A stretch of DNA of 32,891 nt from Bacteroidota bacterium (GTDB lineage Bacteria; Bacteroidota; Bacteroidia; CAILMK01; JAAYUY01), in NCBI GenBank assembly GCA_016776505.1, contig JADHTG010000037.1:1-32891 (forward strand), in the 5' to 3' direction. Each line of letters begins with the position of its first letter. Position 1 is the stretch's first letter. The translations under genes and the position numbers were made by a program. The notes under the pieces are model-generated. The model searched no databases, had not been told where the DNA came from, and saw nothing but the letters and a program-made list of their open reading frames with translations. This document shows positions 15,777 to 23,770 of this stretch, one piece after another.

Positions 15777-16223
15777 ATGGAAAAATTCAATATCATAAGT
15801 CCAATTTTATTGGTTGAAGACAACCCGATGGATGTGGATATGACCCTTGAAGCATTTAGTGAATCGAAGCTGGCAAACCCTATTCAAGTATGCCGGGATG
15901 GTGAAGAAGCCATTGAATTTATAAATAATCACAGGGATCCGGCTTCCTCAGATTTCCCCTGTCTCGTATTGTTGGATCTGCGTTTGCCTAAAATTGACGG
16001 TTTGGATGTACTTAAAAAAATTAAAACAGATGAGGAATGGTTTAAAACACCCGTCATTATTCTCACCACTTCAAGCCAAAATGAAGACATAGATGAAGCT
16101 TACAAGTTGGGTGCAAATTCCTATCTAATAAAACCTGTTGATACGGATGATTTTAAAGAAATTATTAAAAACATCCGGCTTTTTTGGATACTGACCAACC
16201 AGGCGCCTGTTAAAAAATTATAG
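15777..16223 (+). CDS. Rcp1-type single-domain response regulator
   Basis: This is a 148 aa receiver without an output domain. Active-site features are 'LLVEDNPMDVDMT' (acidic pair), phospho-acceptor Asp67 in 'LLDLRLPKIDG', Thr in 'ILTTSS' and Lys in 'YLIKPVD'. The insertion around 'NHRDPASSDFP' and the C-terminal 'FWILTNQAP' are typical of the Rcp1 group that works with phytochrome-like histidine kinases. It lies 40 nt after the RsbT/histidine-kinase fusion and is the last gene of the operon. It is the likely immediate phosphoryl acceptor, passing the signal by protein contact rather than by binding DNA. Confidence 0.93.
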   Translation: MEKFNIISPILLVEDNPMDVDMTLEAFSESKLANPIQVCRDGEEAIEFINNHRDPASSDFPCLVLLDLRLPKIDGLDVLKKIKTDEEWFKTPVIILTTSSQNEDIDEAYKLGANSYLIKPVDTDDFKEIIKNIRLFWILTNQAPVKKL

Positions 16224-16268
16224 CCTGATTCCCGGAACATAAATAAAGGATACTGTTGGGGGTAGAAA

Positions 16269-16297
16269 TTGGGTGGACGGCTGACTTTCCATCCCAA
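16269..16297 (+). terminator. Possible terminator hairpin of the stressosome operon
   Basis: The arms 'ttgggtgga' (16269-16277) and 'tccatcccaa' (16288-16297) pair over 9 bp with one bulged T around a 10 nt loop, 45 nt after the receiver stop. There is no T tract, so termination is only suggested by position and stem strength. Confidence 0.4.
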
Positions 16298-16418
16298 AAT
16301 AACAGATGTATTTTAACATCCATTATTCAATCGGAAGGTCATATTTTCAATCAGAAATGAACTTTTAATTACTGGCAGGTATATTCTTGTTGCTATATAA
16401 GTTACATTCAATAATTCC

Positions 16419-16426
16419 TATATTTG
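16419..16426 (+). promoter_or_regulatory. Candidate -7 box for the M28 peptidase gene
   Basis: 'tatatttg' matches TAnnTTTG exactly and ends 19 nt before the ATG at 16446. TTG triplets at 16387-16392 lie 26 bp upstream, longer than the usual spacer. The match is good, the -33 element doubtful. Confidence 0.35.
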
Positions 16427-16445
16427 ACCTCCAAAATAAAAATCC

Positions 16446-18023
16446 ATGATCCGAATAAAATACATCCTACCTGCTTTTCTCCTCCTACTTACGGCATTCA
16501 ACACAACAGATGAACCCGACCCGGTTATTGCCAGAATCATTGAAATTGGGAAAACGGATAAGCAGGTAATGAATCACCTGGATGTGTTATGTAATCGCTT
16601 TGGGGGCAGACCAATCGGTTCGGATGCTTATGAAAATGCTGCAAACTGGGCAGCTTTTAAATTCAGGGAATGGGGCATGGAAGTGGAACTGGACGAAGCA
16701 GGCGAATTACCGATAGGCTTTAACAGGGGACCCTGGTTTGGAAGGATGTTATCAGACAAGGGGATGAATCTCCATTTCGCAACTCCCTCCTACACCGCAG
16801 GAACAAAAGGAATACAAAGAGGAGAAGTCCTTATTGAACCCAAAACACAAGCAGAATTTGATCGGATGCAAGGAAGACTCAAGGGCGCCTGGGTGCTGAT
16901 TGGAGGTGTAAATGACGGATTTCCAATAGACATTTCCTCAGATGCTGATCATAGAAGAGATTCTATTATCACTTTAAATGCGGCAATAGAGAAAGAAAAT
17001 AATATCATTCGAAGGGAAAACCGGGACAGGAAAAAGAAAAAAGAACTACTGCCCTATCATGAAGAAGCTGCCCTGTTTTACAGGCAGATGGTTGAAGCTG
17101 GAATTCTGGGAATTATCCAATCTTCAGGGCTTCCCATCAGAGCTATGTATGACAGGAAAAACATCATGAATATGACTTTTGATAAACTCCCGAACGTACC
17201 TGATATAAAACTGGATGAACAGCAGTTCAAAGTAATTGAGCAAATGGCAAAAGAAAGGCAATATTTCTTGCTGGAATTTGATATCCGGAATCATTTTAAG
17301 ATGGGTCCTGTAAAATACCACAATGTAATCGGTCGAATTCCCGGAACTGTATTTCCTGATGAATATGTCATTATGGGCGGACATCTTGATGCCTATGATG
17401 TTGCGACCGGTGGAGTGGATAATGGATCAGGTGCCACACCGGCCATGGAAGCAGCCCGGCTGATCATGAAAGCCGGTGGGAAACCAAAACGCACGATCCT
17501 GGTCTGTTTATGGGCAGGTGAAGAGTTTGGTTTACTGGGTTCGATCAGCTGGATAGAACGTAATAAAGACAAACTGTCCGGAATATCCAATATGTTTAAC
17601 CGGGATGGAGGTCCTACAGTTACAGATGGAATCCGTGTTACTGAAGCCATGTGGGATGATATGCAAAAAATCTGTGAGCCATTGAATAGCATCAACCCGG
17701 ATTTCCCTTTTAAAATAATAAAAAGAGAAGCCAGGGATCATCCTTTGAAACCCTGGGGAACAGATAGCGGTCCCTTTGCAGTGATGGGTGTGCCCACCAT
17801 GACTTTCAGCACTTCAGATCCCAAAGGCTATGATTTTAATTACAGGGAAATCTGGCATACAGAAAGGGACCTATACAGCAAAAGCATACCAGAATACCAG
17901 GAACACACAGCTATAGTGACAGCAGTTGTGGTGTATGGAGTGGCTAATTTAGATCATTTATTGGACAGAACAGGCTATTACAATCCACCAAAAGGCAAAC
18001 CCAGCCTTCATTATCTAAAATAA
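16446..18023 (+). CDS. Secreted M28-family zinc metallopeptidase
   Basis: This is an aminopeptidase or carboxypeptidase-like enzyme of 525 aa. A signal peptide (1-19) sends it to the periplasm or outside. The M28 core shows the zinc ligands His313 and Asp325 ('GGHLDAYDVATGGVDNGSG'), Glu359/Glu360 ('WAGEEFGLLGS'), Asp387 ('NRDGGP') and His471 ('IWHTERD'). Residues about 95-290 between the signal and catalytic core contain a PA-like insert with a lysine/arginine-rich stretch near 195-205. All metal ligands are present, so it should be active. It is monocistronic, with its own candidate promoter. Substrate preference cannot be inferred. Confidence 0.92.
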   Translation: MIRIKYILPAFLLLLTAFNTTDEPDPVIARIIEIGKTDKQVMNHLDVLCNRFGGRPIGSDAYENAANWAAFKFREWGMEVELDEAGELPIGFNRGPWFGRMLSDKGMNLHFATPSYTAGTKGIQRGEVLIEPKTQAEFDRMQGRLKGAWVLIGGVNDGFPIDISSDADHRRDSIITLNAAIEKENNIIRRENRDRKKKKELLPYHEEAALFYRQMVEAGILGIIQSSGLPIRAMYDRKNIMNMTFDKLPNVPDIKLDEQQFKVIEQMAKERQYFLLEFDIRNHFKMGPVKYHNVIGRIPGTVFPDEYVIMGGHLDAYDVATGGVDNGSGATPAMEAARLIMKAGGKPKRTILVCLWAGEEFGLLGSISWIERNKDKLSGISNMFNRDGGPTVTDGIRVTEAMWDDMQKICEPLNSINPDFPFKIIKREARDHPLKPWGTDSGPFAVMGVPTMTFSTSDPKGYDFNYREIWHTERDLYSKSIPEYQEHTAIVTAVVVYGVANLDHLLDRTGYYNPPKGKPSLHYLK

Positions 18024-18046
18024 TATGCTGATTTACAGCTTATTAT
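18020..18046. terminator. Hairpin at the end of the M28 gene
   Basis: The arms 18020-18030 and 18036-18046 pair at 10 of 11 positions (GCTG/CAGC, one T:T mismatch, then six A:T pairs) around the loop 'attta'. The stem overlaps the stop codon. It lies between convergent genes and could end transcription from either side, though it lacks a proper T tract. Confidence 0.4.
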
Positions 18047-18049
18047 GGA

Positions 18050-18180
18050 GGGTTCGTAGCTGCAAGCTACAAACAGCAGTGGCTTTTGAAACCTTCTTAT
18101 TCGTAGCTTGAAGAAAGTGGTAGCTACGAATGGTCAACTCGACTGGAATTTTCATTATCGCCGACAACAAGATGTTGTCA
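18050..18180. repeat. Cluster of short inverted repeats between convergent genes
   Basis: 'ttcgtagct' (18100-18108) and 'agctacgaa' (18122-18130) form a 9 bp inverted repeat. A related 'gtagctgcaagctac' lies at 18056-18070. A separate perfect hairpin 'gacaaca-aga-tgttgtc' is at 18163-18179. No gene is present. The three structures separate two convergent transcripts, and could be terminators or remnants of dispersed palindromic repeats. Confidence 0.6.
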
Positions 18181-18229
18181 TTGACTTGATTCCTGCTGCA
18201 ATCTAGTGGCAACTAATCAATATAACGAC

Positions 18230-19168
18230 TTATTGGAAGAGTAATATTCCTGATTCAATTTCTGTCCTGCTCGCTTCCGAAACAATTTTATAATAATACA
18301 TCCCATTGGATTCAGATATTCTGTTAATTGTTGTCAGATCAGATGATAACAATTCGTTCCTGATTTGCTGTCCAGTGATATTGTAAAGTTCAAATCTGAT
18401 TGGTTCATGTGAAGAGCGAAATCGCTTAATTCGGATCATATCATGTACAGGATTGGGATACACATTGAGCATTTTTTGACTAAAGTATCTGTCCTTGGTG
18501 GATACATAATAGTGGTTTATTTCAGTTGCGCTTAATGCACATTTAAATACCTTAAAATTATCAATTGAACCTTTAAAGAACTTGTCTATCTTTCTTCCGC
18601 ATCCTATCCTGGTATTGTCTCCTCCATCTACACTGCCTGCATTATACATGGTAGTACCTGAGTAAATTTCCTGACCATCCAAATAATACCTGATGTAATT
18701 TGCATCAACAGTGAATGCTACATAATACCACTTATCCAGTGCAATTGAAGTTAAATACTGGTTTCCATCCTTTCCCACATTGTATTTTAATTTCAAGTCG
18801 GGTGTATCCTGGTTAATGGCGATGATATTCTTTCCCCAAATAATAGTGGGATTATCATTATTATAAATCACGTTGTTTCCAATCTGATCTGCCACTTTAA
18901 CCCAAAAAATAACCGACCTGTTTGGAAAATCAAAATCATTATCCAGAACAATATAGTCATCCTGGCCATCCAAGTAATATGCGGAATTTACATCATTTGA
19001 ATATCCTACTGTGGCAGTTGCACCATTGTTTGTAGCCGAGATACCATGTGTTGAGTTATCCAGAACATTTCCTTCAAACCGAAAATCTCCTTGCAGGCAA
19101 CTATCTATTTGAGATTTTGTAAAGAAGGAGCAGAAAATGAGGATAAGGAGAAATAACAGTTTGTACAT
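18230..19168 (-). CDS. Secreted LamG-domain protein with T9SS type A sorting tail
   Basis: The product is a carbohydrate- or surface-binding lectin-like protein exported by the type IX secretion system, about 312 aa. I start it at the ATG at 19168. From there it opens with a clean signal peptide ending 'FTKSQ'; the upstream ATG at 19195 adds nine polar residues. A concanavalin/LamG fold spans about 20-215 ('YYLDGQDDYIVLDNDFDFPN', 'KWYYVAFTVDANYIRYYLDG', 'NFKVFKCALSATEIN'). The last 75 residues or so are a T9SS C-terminal domain starting 'NVYPNPVHD' and ending in 'ESGILLFQ'. Only one structural domain precedes the tail, so it is small for this class. The ligand is unknown. Confidence 0.87.
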   Translation of the reverse strand: MYKLLFLLILIFCSFFTKSQIDSCLQGDFRFEGNVLDNSTHGISATNNGATATVGYSNDVNSAYYLDGQDDYIVLDNDFDFPNRSVIFWVKVADQIGNNVIYNNDNPTIIWGKNIIAINQDTPDLKLKYNVGKDGNQYLTSIALDKWYYVAFTVDANYIRYYLDGQEIYSGTTMYNAGSVDGGDNTRIGCGRKIDKFFKGSIDNFKVFKCALSATEINHYYVSTKDRYFSQKMLNVYPNPVHDMIRIKRFRSSHEPIRFELYNITGQQIRNELLSSDLTTINRISESNGMYYYKIVSEASRTEIESGILLFQ

Positions 19169-19230
19169 TGTTCGATTCTTAATTGTGATCAGCAAAAATT
19201 TAAGCGGGCAATTTAATATTTTTTAGAAAT

Positions 19231-19268
19231 AAAAAAGCCTAAAATCATACAATTAGAGACTTTAGACT
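19231..19268 (-). terminator. Intrinsic terminator after the orphan T9SS-tail gene
   Basis: On the minus strand 'agtctaaa' pairs with 'tttaggct' (8 bp, one G:U pair) around a ~17 nt loop and runs straight into a T tract (19231-19235 as A on the plus strand). It lies just downstream of the gene ending at 19294. This is the best intrinsic terminator in the window. Confidence 0.6.
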
Positions 19269-19293
19269 TTAAATATAACCATACAGAAATAAT

Positions 19294-19536
19294 TTATTCC
19301 ACGATCAGTTTTTTACTTAAAGAATTCATTCCCTGGCTAATCTGCAGAATATATACTCCTTCATTTTCAATATTACTTTCAATTTTCTCATGGATTTTTC
19401 CTGCTGTATCGATTTGCTTTGAATACAATTCCTGTCCATTCATATCGATTATTTTAACTTCAACCAGCTGCTCATCATCCTTGTCAAATTCAAGTGTATA
19501 TTTAGCATTTTGAGCATAAACAATGGAAGAGATCAA
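19294..19536 (-). CDS. Orphan T9SS C-terminal-domain-like small protein, start uncertain
   Basis: The mature part, about 70 aa, is essentially only a T9SS sorting-tail fold: 'VKIIDMNGQELYSKQID', 'EGVYILQISQG', ending 'SKKLIVE'. No cargo domain precedes it and the usual 'YPNP' opening is missing. The TTG at 19536 is the only standard start, and it leaves a stub 'MISSIVYAQ' as signal. The same frame stays open upstream to a stop beyond 19600. There it reads as a proper signal peptide (Lys-Lys at 19576-19581, then 'IQYIYLSFLLISSIVYAQ') with no ATG, GTG or further TTG. Either a rare start such as CTG at 19575 is used or the gene has lost its start. It is probably small and secreted; a decayed gene is possible. 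Confidence 0.55.
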   Translation of the reverse strand: MISSIVYAQNAKYTLEFDKDDEQLVEVKIIDMNGQELYSKQIDTAGKIHEKIESNIENEGVYILQISQGMNSLSKKLIVE

Positions 19537-19721
19537 AAGGAACGAGAGATAAATGTACTGTATTTTATCAGTCAGTTTTTTAAAAGTTAACCTATACCGC
19601 TACCAGCTATTCGCTCATTTAGATTTAGAATGCAATCGTTATTATTTTTACTGCTAAGATAGTGAGTTAAAAAAAATCTTAATTACTGCAAAACAATAAT
19701 TTGAATTAAGCCCGACGCATT

Positions 19722-20783
19722 TTAATCATATTGCAGGTGATTTTTAAAAAAGTCTATAATGGGTTTAGGGAAAGGATAGGTATTGATTTCGAACAGTGCT
19801 ATTAATCGAAAGGATGTATCCTGCTTGATTGTTACATGTTTCAGACGATAGAAATGAATATGTAACTCCTGGTGCGAAAGAAGGTGTTTGACGGTGGTGA
19901 TCCATTTTGTTTGCTGAACTTTTAGTTTCAATTCCCTTTCTATTATTTTAAGAGATACTCTACCTGCTTTCTCTTTTTCGATAAGAGGCAGGTCGTACAG
20001 ATTCTGCCAGATGTCTTTGGCATCTCTTTTCCTGATGTATATATCATTGTCATTTTGGATAAGGAAATAATGCAGGTAGCGCTTTCGGACTTTTTTGGCT
20101 GTTGATTTTAAAGGAAGTTCATTCTGAATATTTTTCTGAAAGGCAATACAAACAGTTTGCAAGGGACAACTATTGCATAATGGATTAGCCGGTGTGCAAA
20201 TGCCAGCTCCAATATCCATTAAGGCCTGGTTAAATTCACCGGGATTTTCTTGTTCCAGCAGTTGATCAGCTTGCTCCTTAAAGAGTTTTTTACCTTTCGC
20301 ACTATTCCTGTTTTCACGAATTTCAAATAAACGGGAAAGAAGTCTGACGACATTTCCATCCAAAATAGAATAAGGTTTATTAAAGCAATACGATAGAATT
20401 TCACTAGCGGTATAATCTCCTATTCCCCTGAGCTTTATCAGACTTTCATAATCGGAGGGAAATATTCCCTTGTGGTTTTCAACCAGGACTTTTGCTGTAT
20501 GATGCATATTTCTTGCACGGGAATAATAGCCCAATCCCTGCCAAAGACGCAACACATCCTGTTCAGGAGCTTTAGCCAAATCAAAAACTGTTTTATAACT
20601 TTTTATAAACTCTTCATAATAAGGAGTTCCCTGTTCAATCCTCGTTTGTTGCATAATGATCTCGGAAAGCCAGATCGCGTAGGGATCTTTTGTTTCCCTC
20701 CAGGGAAGTTTTCTTCCATGCGCAAAATACCATTCAAGGATGGTTGATCTGATCGACCTTATTAATGAGTTACTTAATTTCAA
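19722..20783 (-). CDS. mutY: A/G-specific adenine DNA glycosylase MutY
   Basis: The enzyme removes adenine mispaired with 8-oxoguanine in base-excision repair. The 353 aa protein carries the helix-hairpin-helix 'LRGIGDYTASEI' (118-129), catalytic Glu41 in 'IWLSEIIMQQT' and Asp142 in 'ILDGNVVRLL'. A 4Fe-4S cluster follows the pattern CX6CX2CX5C (Cys196, 203, 206, 212). The C-terminal ~120 residues form the NUDIX-like 8-oxoG recognition domain ('YLHYFLIQNDNDIYIRKR', 'LYDLPLIE', 'VKHLLSHQELHIHFY'). Length and motifs are complete. It is divergent from the YjbQ-family gene with about 66 bp between starts, so their promoters must overlap. Confidence 0.96.
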   Translation of the reverse strand: MKLSNSLIRSIRSTILEWYFAHGRKLPWRETKDPYAIWLSEIIMQQTRIEQGTPYYEEFIKSYKTVFDLAKAPEQDVLRLWQGLGYYSRARNMHHTAKVLVENHKGIFPSDYESLIKLRGIGDYTASEILSYCFNKPYSILDGNVVRLLSRLFEIRENRNSAKGKKLFKEQADQLLEQENPGEFNQALMDIGAGICTPANPLCNSCPLQTVCIAFQKNIQNELPLKSTAKKVRKRYLHYFLIQNDNDIYIRKRDAKDIWQNLYDLPLIEKEKAGRVSLKIIERELKLKVQQTKWITTVKHLLSHQELHIHFYRLKHVTIKQDTSFRLIALFEINTYPFPKPIIDFFKNHLQYD

Positions 20784-20849
20784 TGCTTGTTTTTTTCTGT
20801 AGTAATATTAATCAAAAGTGCTAAATTTCCATGTCAAATAAAAATAACT

Positions 20850-21260
20850 ATGATAGCGCAAAAGGACTTATTATTACCTAAATATCAACGAGGCCTGCAT
20901 CTTATAACAGGCGAAATAATACAAGCTTTACCCCATCTTCCTGATAAAGGCCTGTTGAACTTATTCGTTAAACATACCTCAGCAGCTATTACGATCAATG
21001 AAAATGCAGATCCATCCGTTCTTGTTGATTTTGAAAATGCGATCAACAGGCTGATTCAGGAAAATGAACCTTATTATACACATACAATGGAAGGTGCTGA
21101 TGACATGCCTGCTCACATCAAATCCAGCCTGGTCGGATGTTCAGTCAGCATACCTATTCAAAACCACCATCTTGCGCTTGGCACATGGCAGGGAATTTAT
21201 TTCTGTGAATTCAGGAATCATGGAGGTCAGCGAAAAATCCTGGCTACCATTTATTCTTAA
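20850..21260 (+). CDS. YjbQ/UPF0047 family protein
   Basis: This is a 136 aa YjbQ-fold protein, a family annotated as secondary thiamine-phosphate synthase from weak activity of the E. coli member; its true role is unsettled. Conserved blocks are 'FVKHTSAAITINENADPSV', 'YTHTMEGADDMPAHIKSSLVG' and 'LGTWQGIYFCEFRNHGGQRKI'. I choose the ATG at 20850, because family members start near 'IAQKDLLLPKYQRG'. The in-frame ATG at 20787 would add a leader overlapping the mutY promoter region. The gene is a single unit facing the methylmalonyl-CoA epimerase gene. Confidence 0.92.
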   Translation: MIAQKDLLLPKYQRGLHLITGEIIQALPHLPDKGLLNLFVKHTSAAITINENADPSVLVDFENAINRLIQENEPYYTHTMEGADDMPAHIKSSLVGCSVSIPIQNHHLALGTWQGIYFCEFRNHGGQRKILATIYS

Positions 21261-21283
21261 GCCTGGTCTAAGTTCGGCTTTTT
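21259..21283 (+). terminator. Weak terminator after the YjbQ-family gene
   Basis: The arms 'aagcc' (21259-21263) and 'ggctt' (21276-21280) form a 5 bp stem with a 12 nt loop, followed by Ts up to 21283. It overlaps the stop codon and lies just before the convergent epimerase gene. The short stem keeps confidence low. Confidence 0.3.
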
Positions 21284-21286
21284 CTG

Positions 21287-21727
21287 TCAATCTGATCGAT
21301 GAATTCTTTTATCCACTTTTTTTTCCCTGGCTTCACACAATTCTGTTAATACTCCATGCGTTGATTTAGGGTGTAAAAAAGCCATTGACAATCCTTCTGC
21401 TCCCTTTTTGGGATCTTTATCAATTAATTGAATCCCTTTTTCTTCTAAATCCTTTAATCTTCCCTCAATATCATCCACGGCAAAAGCAATATGATGGATG
21501 CCTTCCCCCCTCTTTTCAATGAATCTTGCGATGGGGCCATCCGGATCAGTGCTTTCCAACAATTCTATTTTAGTCTGACCCAGCATAAAGAATGCAGTTT
21601 TCACCTTTTGATCCACCACTTCTTCTATGGCATAACAAGTCAATCCCAAAATTTCTTCATAATAGCTGATGGATTCTTTCAGATTGGAGACTGCTATTCC
21701 AATGTGCTCAATATATTTAGGGATCAT
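21287..21727 (-). CDS. mce: Methylmalonyl-CoA epimerase
   Basis: The enzyme interconverts (R)- and (S)-methylmalonyl-CoA in the propionate/succinate pathway. The 146 aa protein is a vicinal oxygen chelate fold of two glyoxalase-like repeats. Likely metal ligands are His8 ('IEHIGIAV'), a Glu or Gln in 'QTKIELLE', His79 ('GIHHIAFAV') and the Glu of 'VLTELCE'. 'FLHPKSTHGVL' is typical of this enzyme rather than other glyoxalase-family members. The mutase subunits are not in the window. It is followed tail-to-tail by the YjbQ-family gene. Confidence 0.94.
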   Translation of the reverse strand: MIPKYIEHIGIAVSNLKESISYYEEILGLTCYAIEEVVDQKVKTAFFMLGQTKIELLESTDPDGPIARFIEKRGEGIHHIAFAVDDIEGRLKDLEEKGIQLIDKDPKKGAEGLSMAFLHPKSTHGVLTELCEAREKKVDKRIHRSD

Positions 21728-21873
21728 CTCAATTTTATGTTTATTATTGAGGCAAAAGTATCATTTTATCAATCAGATAACAAAGAATTTTGTTTATATG
21801 TTCATGTTAACTCGGCATTCATTTTACCTTATATGATGCATCATTCTTGCATTTACACCTAATGTGCATTAAT

Positions 21874-21881
21874 TATTTTTG
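21874..21881 (+). promoter_or_regulatory. Candidate -7 box for the gene at 21988
   Basis: 'tatttttg' fits TAnnTTTG, with a TTG at 21847-21849 some 24 bp upstream, slightly beyond the usual spacer. It would leave a leader of about 100 nt before the ATG at 21988. Confidence 0.35.
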
Positions 21882-21987
21882 CAATCGCTTTTCCAGAATA
21901 TTATCTTTGAATGCCAGGCTCTTTATTCAAGATGTAAATTTTGTTAAATGCAAAATTCAGTTTACATCCATAAATTATCTTAACGTC

Positions 21988-22638
21988 ATGAGAAAAATAT
22001 TTATAGCGATCAGCATCTCAATACTTTGTATGGGATATGTGAGTTCTGCCCAAGCTCAAACCAACAGGCAGTATTTCCTTTCGATTGCTCCCGCCTATGA
22101 AATCATTTATTCTCAAATTGAGATGCGTTCTCAAAGCGTTCATGCAGGCTTTGGAATTTTTAATCATTATAAGTTTTACATAGGTGGCGATATGAAATAT
22201 TCCTATGGGAAAAGCATTCCTGAGCCTTATTTGAGGACAGTTATCTTCAATAGATTTTCTCCGGGATTAAAAATGAAATTCCTGTTATTAGGGAATAATA
22301 GGTACAAGAGTGATAAATATTTTGATAATTTAAGATTCTGCTTTGATCTGTCATCCCATTATAATTTTTCTTATAACCAACTTTACAGGGAAGGTCAACT
22401 GGCAGATCGTTCATTGACCAATTATTTATCAGCTGATATAGGATTTAGCCTCCTGATTCCTTATGGATATGTCATAAAAAACACCAAACTTCTATTCAAC
22501 CGCTCTGATTTATATCTTGAAGTATTAGGATCGGCCCTCATTAATACGGATATTGCAAATATCAATGCGGTGAGTTCGGATATTCACCAGGTTACAACAG
22601 CTGCTCAAATAGTATTCAACTGGATGTATTATTTCTAA
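21988..22638 (+). CDS. Hypothetical secreted, possible outer-membrane protein
   Basis: I do not recognise the family. The 216 aa product begins at the ATG at 21988 with a clear signal peptide (about 1-23, ending 'SSAQAQ'); the frame is open further upstream but without a signal there. The mature part alternates aromatic and polar residues ('YKFYIGGDMKYSYG', 'FDLSSHYNFSYNQLY'), ends in aromatics ('FNWMYYF') and contains no cysteine pattern or enzyme motif. This fits a small outer-membrane beta-barrel, with the terminal Phe as the barrel signal. It converges on threonine synthase with about 20 bp between stops. Confidence 0.75.
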   Translation: MRKIFIAISISILCMGYVSSAQAQTNRQYFLSIAPAYEIIYSQIEMRSQSVHAGFGIFNHYKFYIGGDMKYSYGKSIPEPYLRTVIFNRFSPGLKMKFLLLGNNRYKSDKYFDNLRFCFDLSSHYNFSYNQLYREGQLADRSLTNYLSADIGFSLLIPYGYVIKNTKLLFNRSDLYLEVLGSALINTDIANINAVSSDIHQVTTAAQIVFNWMYYF

Positions 22639-22660
22639 ATCGAAAAGGATAGAAATCACC

Positions 22661-23755
22661 CTATAATTGAGAAAAACTGTGTTTTAAACCATGTCCTGTC
22701 AGAACCAGGACACTGGTATCTCCGCGCATTTTAGGATTAATTCTTCGCAAAGCACCCACCACAACAGCAGAAGTAGGTTCCACATAATATCCCTTGGAAT
22801 AAAGATGCTTTAAGGCCATGTTAATTTCATTGTCACTGGCAGCATAAACACAACCTTCAGTAGCACCTATGGCTTCAATTATCTGATCCTTCCGAACAGG
22901 ATTCTGAACAGAGATCCCTTCAGCAATAGATTTGTTATATTCCGGATTCTTGATATGTTCGATGGCATTGTAAACAGGGGCACATTCAGAAGCCTGCACT
23001 GCTATTATCCTGGGCAGTCTTGTGATGATCCCTGCTTTCTGCAAATCTTTAAAGCCGAGGTAAACACCTAATACCAGTGTGCCATTTCCAAGAGGTACAA
23101 TAATGGAATCCGGAGCTTTCCAACCCATTTGCTCTGAAATTTCAAAAGCAATGGTTTTTGTTCCCTGGAAGAAAAATGGATTCCAGCTATGGCTTGCGTA
23201 ATATGTATTTTCTGCTTCTTTTAAAGCTTCTGTTGCCACTTTTTCCCGATCCCCTTTCAGCAGTTCCAGCTCTGCCCCATAAGTAATTATTTGATTTTGT
23301 TTGCTTTTGGAACTATTTGAAGGAGCAATAATACGGCATCTGATCCCGGCTTTCGCTGCATAGGCAGCAATAGATGTTCCGGCATTCCCTGAAGAATCTT
23401 CTACAATGACGTTAATGCCCATTTCTGATATTTTCGATATCAGGACACTTGCTCCCCGATCTTTAAAAGAAGAAGTCGGAAACAAATAATCATGTTTGAT
23501 CAAGAGGGGAATATTATATAAAAAAGCGTCCTCCAAAGACGTAAATCCTTCAGAAAAACTAATTATATGAGAATCAGGTACAGGTATGGCTTCTTTATAT
23601 CGCCAAATGGAAGTGCTTCTTTTGGCAATTTCATCAATGGGAAACTCGGCATTAAATTCAATATCCAACAAAGCTCCACAATGACATTTCCATATTTTAT
23701 CTGTAAGGGAAAAGTGATTTGTGCATTGCGTACATACTAGGTTCCCATGCATCAT
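22661..23755 (-). CDS. thrC: Threonine synthase (PLP-dependent, zinc-ribbon type)
   Basis: The enzyme converts O-phosphohomoserine to threonine. The 364 aa protein has an N-terminal zinc ribbon (Cys8, Cys11, Cys24, Cys26) and the PLP-binding Lys98 in 'TSSFKDRGA'. It also has the phosphate/substrate block 'DSSGNAGTSIAAYAAKAG', the glycine loop 'VPLGNGTLVLG' and a C-terminal 'VLTGHGLK'. This matches stand-alone archaeal/bacterial-type threonine synthases. A related PLP enzyme (diaminopropionate or cysteate synthase-like) is the main alternative. It starts only 15 nt after the Hpt gene stop on the same strand, which suggests co-transcription with a regulatory pair. Confidence 0.87.
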   Translation of the reverse strand: MMHGNLVCTQCTNHFSLTDKIWKCHCGALLDIEFNAEFPIDEIAKRSTSIWRYKEAIPVPDSHIISFSEGFTSLEDAFLYNIPLLIKHDYLFPTSSFKDRGASVLISKISEMGINVIVEDSSGNAGTSIAAYAAKAGIRCRIIAPSNSSKSKQNQIITYGAELELLKGDREKVATEALKEAENTYYASHSWNPFFFQGTKTIAFEISEQMGWKAPDSIIVPLGNGTLVLGVYLGFKDLQKAGIITRLPRIIAVQASECAPVYNAIEHIKNPEYNKSIAEGISVQNPVRKDQIIEAIGATEGCVYAASDNEINMALKHLYSKGYYVEPTSAVVVGALRRINPKMRGDTSVLVLTGHGLKHSFSQL

Positions 23756-23770
23756 TACCTAAATTGCGGC

